From positions 1 to 64,000 of the forward strand of contig JABLXQ010000034.1 in NCBI GenBank assembly GCA_013178375.1: a DNA stretch of 64,000 nucleotides, in the 5' to 3' direction. The notes beneath the pieces are model-generated. The model worked only from the letters and a program-made list of their open reading frames with translations. It was not told the origin of the DNA and searched no databases. The translations under genes were made by a program, and so were the position numbers. The number at the start of each line of letters is the position of its first letter. The stretch's first letter is position 1. This DNA is from Gammaproteobacteria bacterium. Lineage in GTDB: Bacteria; Pseudomonadota; Gammaproteobacteria; Pseudomonadales; Ketobacteraceae. This document shows positions 25,908-34,590 of the stretch, piece after piece.

Positions 25908-26918
25908 ATGATCAATGAGAACGCCGGCCAGCCCTACGTGGTGTGTGCCCTATACAAGTTTGTTTCCCTGCCGGATTACGAAGCGCTGCGCCAGCCGTTG
26001 CTGGACTGCATGCTGGCCCATGATGTGAAAGGCACCTTGCTGCTGGCCCAGGAGGGCGTCAATGGCACTGTGGCCGGCAGCCGCGAAGGCGTCGATGCGC
26101 TGCTGGCCTGGCTGCGTCAGGACCCGCGTCTGGCCGACCTGAGCTGGAAGGAATCCTACGACACCATCGAACCTTTCTACCGCACCAAGGTGAAGCTGAA
26201 AAAGGAAATCGTCACCATGGGCGTGGAGGGCATCGACCCGCGCCAGGTGGTGGGCACGTATGTGAAGCCCGCCGACTGGAACGCGCTGATCTCCGATCCG
26301 GATGTGGTGCTGATCGACACCCGCAATGATTACGAAGTGGATATCGGCACGTTCAAAAACGCCGTCAATCCGCGCACCACGACCTTCCGCGAATTTCCCG
26401 GTTATGTGAAAGAAAATCTCGATCCGGCGAAGCACAAAAAGGTGGCGATGTTCTGCACCGGCGGTATCCGCTGCGAGAAATCCACTGCATATCTGAAAGA
26501 GCAGGGTTTCGACGAGGTGTATCACCTGCAGGGCGGCATTCTGCAATATCTGCAGGATGTGCCGCCGGAACAATCCCTGTGGCAGGGCGAGTGTTTTGTT
26601 TTCGACAACCGCGTTACCGTGAATCATCTTTTGCAGAAAGGTAATTTCGACCAGTGCCACGCCTGCCGCCGGCCGATTTCCGAGGACGATAAAAAATCGC
26701 AGTTTTATGTGCCCGGCGTGAGCTGCCATCACTGCCACAATGAACATGATCCCGAGCAGGTGGCCCGTTACCAGCAGCGGGAAAAGCAGATGCAGCTGGC
26801 GAAGAAGCGCGGCGAGCGTCATCTGGGCAGCAACCAGCTGCGGGTGCGGCAGGAACGGCGGGCGGAGAAAATCGCGAAGAAGAATGCGCAGAAGGGGAGC
26901 GACGCGGCGGGTGAATAA
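25908..26918 (+). CDS. trhO: tRNA uridine(34) hydroxylase (rhodanese-domain, YceA family)
   Basis: A 336-residue protein of the TrhO/YceA (UPF0176) family, which makes 5-hydroxyuridine at position 34 of tRNA. It has an N-terminal acylphosphatase-like domain ([40 protein letters not shown]), a central rhodanese domain ([17 protein letters not shown]; active-site loop [12 protein letters not shown] with its catalytic Cys), and a C-terminal Cys-rich tail ([17 protein letters not shown]). Start is ATG 25908 with a GAGGA box; upstream frame lacks homology. Confidence 0.93.
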   Translation: MINENAGQPYVVCALYKFVSLPDYEALRQPLLDCMLAHDVKGTLLLAQEGVNGTVAGSREGVDALLAWLRQDPRLADLSWKESYDTIEPFYRTKVKLKKEIVTMGVEGIDPRQVVGTYVKPADWNALISDPDVVLIDTRNDYEVDIGTFKNAVNPRTTTFREFPGYVKENLDPAKHKKVAMFCTGGIRCEKSTAYLKEQGFDEVYHLQGGILQYLQDVPPEQSLWQGECFVFDNRVTVNHLLQKGNFDQCHACRRPISEDDKKSQFYVPGVSCHHCHNEHDPEQVARYQQREKQMQLAKKRGERHLGSNQLRVRQERRAEKIAKKNAQKGSDAAGE

Positions 26919-27035
26919 GACCGATTGCCAGCGGGAATAAGGGTGTCTATGCTCTAAACACTACGCGCTGCAGACCGGGCGTTACCCCACCGGCTGCAGC
27001 AGTAGGGACACTTTCCTAATTCTCAAGGAGTTAAC

Positions 27036-27800
27036 ATGCGTTCCGGCAATCCGGCCCTGAAGGCCAACACATTCACGAGCATTCAACCCGCCAATCCGCC
27101 GATGACCCTGGCCGGCACCGTCAACAAGACGGCCATGCTGCTGGCCATGACCCTGATCACCGCGATGATCACCTGGGGCATGGCACTGGAATCCATTCAG
27201 ACCGCTGCTGCCGACGTTGCCCAGCCCAATCCCTGGCTGATGCCGCTGATCATTGGTGGCGCCGTTGTCGGTTTTGTGCTGGCGTTGATCTGCTCCTTCA
27301 AGAAGACTACCGCGCCCGTGATCGCGCCTCTGTATGCGCTGGCCGAAGGTTTGTTCCTGGGGGGAATTTCCGCGTTTTTCGAGACCCGTTTTCCCGGCAT
27401 CGTGATGCAGGCGGTGGGGCTGACTTTCGGTACGCTGTTTGCGTTGCTGATGGCTTATCGCAGTGGCCTGATCAAGGCGACCGAGAACTTCAAGCTGGGT
27501 GTGGTGGCTGCCACCGGTGCCATCTTCCTGCTGTATCTGGTGAATATCGTCATGCGCCTGTTCGGTTTTGACGGCATGGGCTTCATTCACGAAGGTGGCA
27601 CCTTCGGTATTATCTTCAGCCTGGTGGTGGTGACGATTGCGGCGCTGAATCTGGTGCTGGATTTTGATTTTATCGAAAACGGTGTCGAGATCGGCGCGCC
27701 CAAGTATATGGAGTGGTACGCCGCGTTCGGCCTGATCGTGACACTGATCTGGTTGTACCTGGAAATGTTGCGTCTGCTGTCGAAGTTGCGCGGCGACTGA
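27036..27800 (+). CDS. Bax inhibitor-1/YccA family membrane protein
   Basis: A 254-residue polytopic protein with about seven transmembrane helices, of the Bax1-I/YccA (YetJ-like) family of putative calcium-leak or stress proteins. Family features are the N-terminal SGNPALKANTF and MTLAGTVNKTAML, LYALAEGLFLGGISAFFE, and FDFIENGVEIGAPKYMEWYAAFGL with the conserved Asp pair (DFDFIE). A strong AAGGAG box 7 bp before the ATG fixes the start. Terminated by the hairpin at 27837. Confidence 0.9.
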   Translation: MRSGNPALKANTFTSIQPANPPMTLAGTVNKTAMLLAMTLITAMITWGMALESIQTAAADVAQPNPWLMPLIIGGAVVGFVLALICSFKKTTAPVIAPLYALAEGLFLGGISAFFETRFPGIVMQAVGLTFGTLFALLMAYRSGLIKATENFKLGVVAATGAIFLLYLVNIVMRLFGFDGMGFIHEGGTFGIIFSLVVVTIAALNLVLDFDFIENGVEIGAPKYMEWYAAFGLIVTLIWLYLEMLRLLSKLRGD

Positions 27801-27836
27801 GGGCTCCGGTCCGGCTGACCGGTGTGCAAGATGAAC

Positions 27837-27872
27837 AAGGCGCGGTATCCTGTGGGAACCGCGCCTTTTTTG
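27837..27872 (+). terminator. Rho-independent terminator
   Basis: AAGGCGCGGT and ACCGCGCCTT form a perfect 10-bp stem over an 11-base loop, followed by six T. It ends the Bax1-I transcript just 28 bp before the prpE start, so prpE needs a promoter in or after this short gap or depends on read-through. Confidence 0.85.
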
Positions 27873-27899
27873 TTTCTCAACACTACTGCCGTGACCCTC

Positions 27900-29813
27900 A
27901 TGACACATCCTGTTGCTACTGGTTATCAAGCTGAATATCAGGCATCCATTTCTGATCCGGCTGCATTCTGGGCTGAAAAAGCCCGGGATATTGCCTGGTT
28001 CAAGCCACCGCAAACCATTCTCAGCCAGGATGCCAATGGCATGGATCGCTGGTTTGCCGATGGTGAGTTGAATACGGCGTATCTGGCGCTGGATCATCAC
28101 GTAGCCGAAGGGCGTGGTGAGCAGTGCGCACTGATTTACGATTCACCTGTGACCGGTGTGAAAAAAACTTACAGCTATAGTGCATTGCGTGATGAAGTCG
28201 CGCGCTTTGCCGGCGTGTTGCGCGCGCAAGGCGTGGGCAAGGGTGATCGGGTGGTGATTTACATGCCGATGATTCCCGAAGCTGTGATTGCGATGCTGGC
28301 GGTGGCGCGGCTGGGTGCGATTCACTCGGTGGTGTTTGGTGGGTTTGCGCCGCACGAACTGGCGCTGCGCATCGACGATGCCGAGCCCAGGGTGATTGTG
28401 TCGGCGTCGTGCGGGATTGAGTTTGCCAATGTGATTGCCTACAAGCCGTTGCTGGACGAGGCGATCATCAAGGCCCGTTTCAAACCGGCGCGCTGCATCA
28501 TCGTGCAGCGCCCGCAACTGGCTGCAGTGCTGCAGGAAGGCCGGGATATTGATTGGGCATCCGCCATGCAAACGGCGACGCCGGCTGATTGCGTTCCGGT
28601 GCTCAGCACTGATCCGCTTTATATTCTTTATACGTCGGGCACCACCGGCAAACCCAAAGGGGTTGTGCGTGACAACGGCGGGCATGCGGTAGCGATGAAA
28701 TACAGCATGAAGGCGGTGTATGACATTGCGCCCGGTGATGTGTTCTGGGCGGCGTCGGATGTGGGCTGGGTGGTGGGGCATTCCTATATCGTGTATGCGC
28801 CGCTGATTGCCGGTGCGACGACGGTTCTGTACGAAGGCAAGCCCATCAAGACACCGGATGCCGGTGCGTTCTGGCGGGTGTGTGCCGAGTATCGCGTCAA
28901 GGCGTTGTTTGCGGCGCCGACAGCGTTCCGCGCGATTCGCAAGGAAGATCCGGATTCCCGCTGTTTGCAGGGCCATGATCTGTCGGCACTGCGCTGCGTG
29001 TTTGTGGCTGGCGAGCGCCTGGACCCGCCGACCTATCACTGGGTGAAAGACACGCTGGGCAAGCCGGTGGTGGATCACTGGTGGCAAACCGAAACCGGCT
29101 GGGCCATTTGCGGCAATCTGACCGGTGTTGAATTGAAAGCTCCCAAGCCGGGATCTTCCACAGTGCCGACGCCCGGTTTTCATGTGCAGGTGCTGGATGA
29201 TGACGGCCATCCGTTACCGCCGGGCAAGCAGGGCAGCATTGTGGTGAAGCGCCCCTTGCCGCCAAGTTGCTTGCCGACCATCTGGGGGGATTTCGCCCGC
29301 TTTCATAACGATTACCTCAAGGCGTTTCCCGGTTATTACCTGACAGGCGACGGCGGCTACATTGATGACGAGGGCTATGTGTTCATCATGGGCCGCATCG
29401 ACGATGTGATTAACGTGGCCGGGCACCGGCTTTCCACGGGCGAGATGGAGGAAATTCTTGCCGGCCACCCGGCGATTGCCGAGTGCTGCGTGATCGGTGT
29501 GCATGACGAGCTGAAAGGCCAGGTGCCGGTGGGACTGGTGCTGCTGAAAAATGGAGTCACCATTGATCAGCAACAACTGGAAGCAGAGTTAGCGAACTGT
29601 ATTCGTCACGAGATTGGTGCCATCGCCAATTTCAGGAAAGCGTTTGTGGTGCCGCGCCTGCCGAAAACCCGGTCCGGCAAAATCCTGCGCAAATTGTTGC
29701 GCCAGATTGCGGCGGGCGATGATTTCCCGATTCCTTCCACCATCGATGATCCGGCCAGCATTCCCGAGATTGCCAGCTTGATGGCGCAGCATGGGTTGAT
29801 ACAGAAGCGGTGA
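27900..29813 (+). CDS. prpE: Propionate-CoA ligase
   Basis: A 637-residue AMP-forming acyl-CoA synthetase. Motifs: the AMP-binding loop YTSGTTGKPKGVVRDNGGH, WWQTETGW (motif with Thr-Glu binding AMP), YLTGDGGYIDDEGYVFIMGR and the C-terminal Lys of KTRSGKILRK that is acetylated for control. The RDNGGH after the P-loop and the SDVGWVVGHSYIVYAPL block favour PrpE over acetyl-CoA synthetase. Activates propionate for the methylcitrate pathway. No prpBCD genes are nearby. A weak ribosome site precedes ATG 27900. Confidence 0.9.
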   Translation: MTHPVATGYQAEYQASISDPAAFWAEKARDIAWFKPPQTILSQDANGMDRWFADGELNTAYLALDHHVAEGRGEQCALIYDSPVTGVKKTYSYSALRDEVARFAGVLRAQGVGKGDRVVIYMPMIPEAVIAMLAVARLGAIHSVVFGGFAPHELALRIDDAEPRVIVSASCGIEFANVIAYKPLLDEAIIKARFKPARCIIVQRPQLAAVLQEGRDIDWASAMQTATPADCVPVLSTDPLYILYTSGTTGKPKGVVRDNGGHAVAMKYSMKAVYDIAPGDVFWAASDVGWVVGHSYIVYAPLIAGATTVLYEGKPIKTPDAGAFWRVCAEYRVKALFAAPTAFRAIRKEDPDSRCLQGHDLSALRCVFVAGERLDPPTYHWVKDTLGKPVVDHWWQTETGWAICGNLTGVELKAPKPGSSTVPTPGFHVQVLDDDGHPLPPGKQGSIVVKRPLPPSCLPTIWGDFARFHNDYLKAFPGYYLTGDGGYIDDEGYVFIMGRIDDVINVAGHRLSTGEMEEILAGHPAIAECCVIGVHDELKGQVPVGLVLLKNGVTIDQQQLEAELANCIRHEIGAIANFRKAFVVPRLPKTRSGKILRKLLRQIAAGDDFPIPSTIDDPASIPEIASLMAQHGLIQKR

Positions 29814-29828
29814 AGGGCGGGGGATGGG

Positions 29829-30539
29829 TTATGGGCCTGCCGCCAGCATGGTCCGCATCCATTCCCCGATCTGCCGGATTTCCCCCACGCACAGTTCGTG
29901 CGCCATCGGATAGCGTTTCCAGTCCACGTCATATCCCTGCTGTTGCAGCCAGTCGAATGCGCGCCGCGAGGCCCGTTCCGTCACCATTTCGTCGGCGTCG
30001 CCGTGGGCGATGCGGATCGGTAGGGTGCGGTTGGCGGTAAGGTCGGCCTGCTCCACCAGATCGGGGGCGGGCATGTAGGTGGACAGTGCAATCAGCCCCG
30101 CCAGCCGGTGCGGAAAGGTCAGCGCGGTGTGGTAAGCCACAGCGCCACCCTGGGAAAATCCAATCAACAGGCAGCGCTCCGGCGCGATGCCTTGCGCGAT
30201 CTGCTGTTGCAGGATCGTGGCGATGCGGGCGCAGCTGGCTTGCAGTTGTTGCCGGTTGATGTCGCGGATTTCCGTCAGCGCCAGAATGTCGTACCAGGCG
30301 GGCATGATGTAGCCGTTGTTGCAGGTGACGGGCATGTCGGGGGCGTGGGGAAAAATGAAGCGCACGGCAAGGTTGTCGGGCAGCTTCAGGTGCGGTGGCA
30401 CCGGCACGAAATCATCGCCGCTGGCGCCCAGGCCATGCAGCCAGATGACGCAGGCGGTGGCGGGTTGTGTGGGTTCCAGCACTTCGGCCGGCAGGGCGGC
30501 GTCGACGCAATCGAAAACTTGGCGGGTATGCGTGTGCAT
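29829..30539 (-). CDS. Carboxylesterase/phospholipase (alpha/beta hydrolase)
   Basis: A 236-residue alpha/beta hydrolase of the carboxylesterase II / acyl-protein thioesterase type. Visible are the oxyanion motif WLHGLGASGDDF, the nucleophile elbow LIGFSQGGAV, Asp in AHGDADEMV, and His in PMAHELC. Pseudomonas homologs hydrolyse short acyl esters. ATG 30539 is chosen; a few more codons upstream overlap the next gene. Convergent with prpE (15-bp gap), downstream of the HIT-family gene by 7 bp, probably co-transcribed with it. Confidence 0.9.
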   Translation of the reverse strand: MHTHTRQVFDCVDAALPAEVLEPTQPATACVIWLHGLGASGDDFVPVPPHLKLPDNLAVRFIFPHAPDMPVTCNNGYIMPAWYDILALTEIRDINRQQLQASCARIATILQQQIAQGIAPERCLLIGFSQGGAVAYHTALTFPHRLAGLIALSTYMPAPDLVEQADLTANRTLPIRIAHGDADEMVTERASRRAFDWLQQQGYDVDWKRYPMAHELCVGEIRQIGEWMRTMLAAGP

Positions 30540-30546
30540 GCTGCGT

Positions 30547-30885
30547 TCAGCCCGGCGGCCAGCTGAAGCCGCGTCCACCCAGGATGTGCACGTGCAGGTG
30601 GAAGACGGTCTGGCCCGCTTTGGCGCCGTTGTTCACCACCAGCCGGAAGGCGTCGCCATAGCCTTCCTGTTTCGCGATGTCGCCGGCTTTCAGCAGCAGA
30701 TGGCCCAGCAGGGCCTGATCGTCCACCGTGGCGTCCACCAGCATGGCAACCGGTTTTTTCGGGATGATCAGGATGTGCATGGGCGCTTGCGGATTGACGT
30801 CGCGGAACGCCAGGCACAGGTCGTCTTCGTAGACGATGTTGGCGGGTATTTCGCGGTCGATGATTTTGCTGAACAGAGTGCTCAT
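30547..30885 (-). CDS. hinT: HIT-family nucleotide hydrolase (HinT-like)
   Basis: A 112-residue histidine-triad protein: IIDREIPANIVYEDDLCLAF at the start, HILIIPKKPV, and the triad motif QTVFHLHVHILGGR near the C-terminus. HinT proteins hydrolyse adenosine phosphoramidates and related adducts. Lies upstream of the carboxylesterase gene on the same strand and 19 bp after the Trm112-like gene, likely one transcript. Confidence 0.93.
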   Translation of the reverse strand: MSTLFSKIIDREIPANIVYEDDLCLAFRDVNPQAPMHILIIPKKPVAMLVDATVDDQALLGHLLLKAGDIAKQEGYGDAFRLVVNNGAKAGQTVFHLHVHILGGRGFSWPPG

Positions 30886-30904
30886 GGGCGGGTTCCTTGC
30901 CGTG

Positions 30905-31120
30905 TCACAGGCCGTTGTTGCGGTATTTTTTCTTGTAGCTTTCCTTTTCGTCCAGCGAGATCTGGCGCGCTTCCTCTTCCAGCATGACGGGGATGCCGTC
31001 GCGGATGGGGTAGGCGAGGTTGCTGGCCAGGCAGATCAGTTCCTGCCGCTCGGCGTCGTATTCCAGTTTGGCCTTGGTGGCGGGGCAGACCAGGATTTCG
31101 AGAAGTTTGGTGTCGAACAT
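30905..31120 (-). CDS. Trm112-like zinc-ribbon-family protein (YcaR type)
   Basis: A 71-residue protein of the YcaR/Trm112 family. [20 protein letters not shown] at the N-terminus and [20 protein letters not shown] are the conserved blocks; the charged tail [20 protein letters not shown] is an extension beyond the usual 60 residues. Bacterial members are thought to act as small partner subunits. Only part of the four-Cys ribbon is retained. AGGAG-like box precedes the ATG. Confidence 0.85.
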   Translation of the reverse strand: MFDTKLLEILVCPATKAKLEYDAERQELICLASNLAYPIRDGIPVMLEEEARQISLDEKESYKKKYRNNGL

Positions 31121-31166
31121 GGTGTATTCCAGGAGCAGAAATTGTGATGGTTCGGGTATCGTGCCA

Positions 31167-31278
31167 GTTTGGTCGTGGTTTCTCCAGTTCCGGACACGCC
31201 ACAAGTACATCCCTGTAGGCTCGGCTGCGGCCATCCATGGCCGCAGACGGTCCGGAACTGGAGAAACCACGACCAAAC
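31167..31278. repeat. 54-bp module inside a 29-bp inverted repeat (copy 1)
   Basis: Arms at 31167-31195 and 31250-31278 are perfect 29-bp inverted repeats (GTTTGGTCGTGG...TTCCGGAC). Between them lies a 54-bp module (31196-31249) starting ACGCCACAAGTAC and containing CCTGTAGGCTCGG and the palindrome CTGCGGCCAT-CC-ATGGCCGCAG. Copy 2 lies 46 bp away in opposite orientation with unrelated arms. Confidence 0.85.
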
Positions 31279-31324
31279 CTCATAGCTCCGAGTACATTCT
31301 TTTGCAGTGGCACAACGTTTCGGA

Positions 31325-31428
31325 GAAGTTGGGGAATTCGGTTCAAGACCGTCGGCGGCCATGGATGGCCGCAGCCGAGCCTACAGGGACGTACTTGTGG
31401 CGTGTCTTGAACCGAATTCCCCAACTTC
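31325..31428. repeat. 54-bp module inside a 25-bp inverted repeat (copy 2)
   Basis: Arms at 31325-31349 and 31404-31428 are perfect 25-bp inverted repeats (GAAGTTGGGG...TTCAAGAC) unrelated to the arms of copy 1. The enclosed 54 bases (31350-31403) are the reverse complement of the copy 1 module with 52 of 54 positions equal. It ends 20 bp before the nth stop codon. Confidence 0.85.
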
Positions 31429-31448
31429 GCGTGCCGAATCAATCGCAA

Positions 31449-32084
31449 TCAGTCTTCCGTCTTGCCCTTGAACTCGCACAGATCCTCGATCGCGCACGAC
31501 CCGCATTTCGGCTTGCGTGCCACGCACACATAGCGGCCGTGCAGGATCAGCCAGTGGTGGGCGTCCTGCAGGTATTCCGCCGGCACATGCTTCAGCAGCT
31601 TCTTCTCCACCTCCAGCACATTCTTGCCGGGGGCGATCCCGGTGCGGTTGGCGACGCGGAAAATATGCGTATCCACCGCCATCGTCGGCAAGCCAAAGGC
31701 GGTATTCAGCACCACGTTGGCCGTCTTGCGCCCCACGCCGGGCAGGGCTTCCAGTGCAGCACGGTCGCAGGGCACTTCGCCGCCGTGCTGTTCCAGCAAA
31801 ATCTGGCAAGTCTTGATCACATTCTCGGCCTTGCTGTTGAACAGGCCGATGGTCTTGATGTACTGCTTCAGTCCCTCCACGCCCAGTTTGAGAATCTTCG
31901 CCGGCGTGTTCGCCACCGGGTACAGCTTCGCTGTGGCCTTGTTCACGCTCACGTCCGTGGCCTGCGCCGACAGGATCACCGCGATCAGCAGCTCGAAGGT
32001 GGATGTGTATTCCAGCTCGGTGGTGGGGTTCGGATTGTGTTCGCGCAGGCGGCGGAAAATCTCGGTGCGTTTTTCTTTGTTCAT
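31449..32084 (-). CDS. nth: Endonuclease III
   Basis: A 211-residue DNA glycosylase/AP lyase that removes oxidised pyrimidines. The helix-hairpin-helix LPGVGRKTANVVLNTAFG carries the catalytic Lys, followed by VDTHIFRVANR with the catalytic Asp; the C-terminal Cys cluster C...CGSCAIEDLC binds a 4Fe-4S cluster. nth regularly follows rnfE (here a 68-bp gap), as in enterics and pseudomonads. Confidence 0.97.
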   Translation of the reverse strand: MNKEKRTEIFRRLREHNPNPTTELEYTSTFELLIAVILSAQATDVSVNKATAKLYPVANTPAKILKLGVEGLKQYIKTIGLFNSKAENVIKTCQILLEQHGGEVPCDRAALEALPGVGRKTANVVLNTAFGLPTMAVDTHIFRVANRTGIAPGKNVLEVEKKLLKHVPAEYLQDAHHWLILHGRYVCVARKPKCGSCAIEDLCEFKGKTED

Positions 32085-32152
32085 GCCGGAAATTTCGCCG
32101 CCTGTCTCAATGCGTGGTCAGTTCAGGAAATGGGTGCTCAGAAAATGAGTGC

Positions 32153-32869
32153 TCAGGAAATCGCACCGGTGGTGCGCACGCGCCGGCTGGCCACGGGCTC
32201 GGCCTTGGCTTTCTGTGCCGCAGCACGGGCCGCCATGTTGGCGTCGATGATGTTCTTGCCCGCTATCAGCAGGCCCAGCACCAGGAACGCGCCGGGGGGC
32301 AGGATCGCCACCAGAAAGCCTTTGTAATCGGTAATCAGCTGCAGGTGCCAGTTCAGCGCGATATCACCGAACAGCAGGTGCATGTTGGCAAACAGGCCGC
32401 CGGTTCCCAGCAGTTCGCGAATCGCCCCCAGCAGCACCAGCACGGCGGTGAAGCCGGTGCCCATCATGAAACCGTCCAGCGCCGATGCAAACACGCCGTG
32501 CTTGCTGGCAAACGCTTCGGCGCGGCCCAACACGGTGCAATTGGTCGTGATCAGCGGGATGAAAATGCCGAGGATCAGATACAACTCATAGGTGAACGCG
32601 TTCATCAGGAATTCCACGCAGGTGGTGAACGCGGCGATGATCATGACAAAGGAGGGCAGGCGGATGGCGTCGGTGGTGGCATTGCGGATCAGTGACACGG
32701 CGATGTTCGAACACATCAGAACACCGATAGTGGCCATTCCCAGCGCCAGTGCGTTCACCACCGATCCGGACACCGCCAGCAGCGGGCAAAGACCCAGTAC
32801 CTGCACCAGCGCGGGGTTGTTCTTCCACAGGCCGTCAACGGTGATTTTGCGGTACAGATCAGCTGCCAT
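32153..32869 (-). CDS. rsxE: Rnf/Rsx electron transport complex subunit E
   Basis: A 238-residue integral membrane subunit with about six helices: WKNNPALVQVLGLCPLLAVS and TNCTVLGRAEAFASKHG are family hallmarks (the latter Cys is part of the intramembrane iron site). The Rnf/Rsx complex couples NADH-ferredoxin electron transfer to ion movement, and in Escherichia coli reduces SoxR. The first ATG after the overlap is 32869; it overlaps rsxG by 11 bp. The tail AARAAAQKAKAEPVASRRVR is a C-terminal extension. Confidence 0.95.
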   Translation of the reverse strand: MAADLYRKITVDGLWKNNPALVQVLGLCPLLAVSGSVVNALALGMATIGVLMCSNIAVSLIRNATTDAIRLPSFVMIIAAFTTCVEFLMNAFTYELYLILGIFIPLITTNCTVLGRAEAFASKHGVFASALDGFMMGTGFTAVLVLLGAIRELLGTGGLFANMHLLFGDIALNWHLQLITDYKGFLVAILPPGAFLVLGLLIAGKNIIDANMAARAAAQKAKAEPVASRRVRTTGAIS

Positions 32870-33521
32870 GGCTGGTTTCCTCAACAGGGCTGGACCCCTC
32901 AATAGGAGCGGTCAGCAGGGTGTCTTTGTTCTGGTCCACGTACAGTAACGCCTTGTGCACCGCGTCCACAACCGCGCGCGGGGTGATGGTGGCGCCGGTG
33001 AAGGCGTCGAATTCACCGCCGTCCTTTTTCACGTGCCAGTTCTTTTCCGCCGTGTTCTGCAGGGATTTGCCGTTAAACGACAGAATCCATTTGGATTTTT
33101 GCAGTTCGATCGCATCGCCCAGGCCCGGCGTTTCAAAATGCGGAGGAATCACGCGCACCCCGGTGATTTCGCCGGTGCTGCTCACGCCCACCAGCAGGTT
33201 GATGGTGCCGCCATAGCCTTCCGGTGCCGACACCTGCAGGATCACGCCGGTCGGTTCACCGCTTTTGCGCGCGATATAGGCTGGCAGCGCTTTATCGGTG
33301 CCCAGCAGCGCATCGCCTTGCAGGCTGACCTGATCTTCCACCAGCTTGTTGTCCAGCCGTTCGGCGGGCATGACGTCCAGCAGGCTGCGGCTCAGGGCGT
33401 TGGCCTTTTCCTCGGCGATGCGGTCGCGGGTGAGGTTGGCGGTGAGCACGATCATGCCGGTGGTCGCGATGGCGAACAGGCCCAGGATGATGCTGTTGCG
33501 GGAAACGGATTGACCGATCAT
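32859..33521 (-). CDS. rsxG: Rnf/Rsx electron transport complex subunit G
   Basis: A 220-residue subunit with one N-terminal transmembrane helix (IILGLFAIATTGMIVLTA) and a periplasmic flavin domain. The covalent FMN attachment motif is FTGATITPRAVV, where Thr of the SGAT-like motif carries FMN. Immediately upstream of rsxE with overlap and downstream of rsxD by 13 bp. Confidence 0.95.
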   Translation of the reverse strand: MIGQSVSRNSIILGLFAIATTGMIVLTANLTRDRIAEEKANALSRSLLDVMPAERLDNKLVEDQVSLQGDALLGTDKALPAYIARKSGEPTGVILQVSAPEGYGGTINLLVGVSSTGEITGVRVIPPHFETPGLGDAIELQKSKWILSFNGKSLQNTAEKNWHVKKDGGEFDAFTGATITPRAVVDAVHKALLYVDQNKDTLLTAPIEGSSPVEETSHGS

Positions 33522-33534
33522 TTTTTCTGATTCC

Positions 33535-34587
33535 TCAATCCGGTTTGGCCAGGCCCTTGTTGGGTTTTTTGTGGCCGTAGGTGCGGGGCTGGGTGTAGTA
33601 GTCGATGGTGGGCGCCGCCAGGTTCATCAGCAGCACGGCGAAGGCCACTGCGTCGGGATAGCCGCCCCAGGTGCGGATCACGTACACCAGCACGCCGATC
33701 AGCGCGCCATAAATAATCTTGCCCTTGTTGCTGGTGGCGGCGGTGACCGGATCGGTGGCGATGAAGAACGCCCCCAGCATGGTGCCGCCGCTGAACAGGT
33801 GAAACAGGATGCTGGCGTAGTTGTCCGCGTCCACGGCGGTGTTGAAAAAGCCGGACAGGAAGAAAAGTCCCGCCAGCATGCCGACCGGAATGTGCCAGCT
33901 GATAATTTTGCGCCAGATCAGATAAATCCCGCCCAGCAGGAAGGCAACATTCACCCATTCCCAGCCATAGCCGGCCATCGCGCCGTTTAGGATAGGGTTG
34001 GCGTCCAGCACGGCCGGTTGCCCGGCGTAGGTCTTGAACGTGTCGAGAGGGGTGGCACCGCTGAACGCATCCACGCCACTGATGTGGCCGGTAAATATCA
34101 TCTGCAAGGATTGCCACGGGTTCAGTGCCGACGTGGTTTCATTCACGCCCGCCGCCGGCAGCCAGGTGGTCATGTCCTTGGGAAAGGAAATCAGCAGCAG
34201 GACGTAGCCGATCATCGCCGGGTTGAACGGATTCATGCCCAGGCCGCCGTACAGATGCTTGGCGACGACGATGGCGAAAGATGTTCCCACCAGTGTCAGC
34301 CACCAGGGCGCGGTGGGCGGAATCGCGATGGCCAGCAGCAGGGCAGTGACCACCGCGCTGTAGTCGCGCAGGTAAAACGCAATTGGTTTGTGGCGCAGTT
34401 TCAGCACCGCCGCTTCGCAGCCCACCGCAATGGCGCAGGCCAGCGCGATGTTGATCAGCGTCGCAAAGCCGAAAAAGTACGTCATGATGGCGACGCCGGG
34501 TACGGTGGCGTAGATCACTTCGCGCATGAACGCGCCGGTATTGCCGGGCTTGTGCACGTGGGGGGAAGTTACGTTCAGCAGCGCCAT
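33535..34587 (-). CDS. rsxD: Rnf/Rsx electron transport complex subunit D
   Basis: A 350-residue membrane subunit with about nine helices. The covalent FMN site is [15 protein letters not shown], and [20 protein letters not shown] and [19 protein letters not shown] are conserved blocks. Transfers electrons within the membrane part of the complex. 3 bp after rsxC stop region; operon with all rsx genes. Confidence 0.96.
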   Translation of the reverse strand: MALLNVTSPHVHKPGNTGAFMREVIYATVPGVAIMTYFFGFATLINIALACAIAVGCEAAVLKLRHKPIAFYLRDYSAVVTALLLAIAIPPTAPWWLTLVGTSFAIVVAKHLYGGLGMNPFNPAMIGYVLLLISFPKDMTTWLPAAGVNETTSALNPWQSLQMIFTGHISGVDAFSGATPLDTFKTYAGQPAVLDANPILNGAMAGYGWEWVNVAFLLGGIYLIWRKIISWHIPVGMLAGLFFLSGFFNTAVDADNYASILFHLFSGGTMLGAFFIATDPVTAATSNKGKIIYGALIGVLVYVIRTWGGYPDAVAFAVLLMNLAAPTIDYYTQPRTYGHKKPNKGLAKPD

Positions 34588-34590
34588 GTT

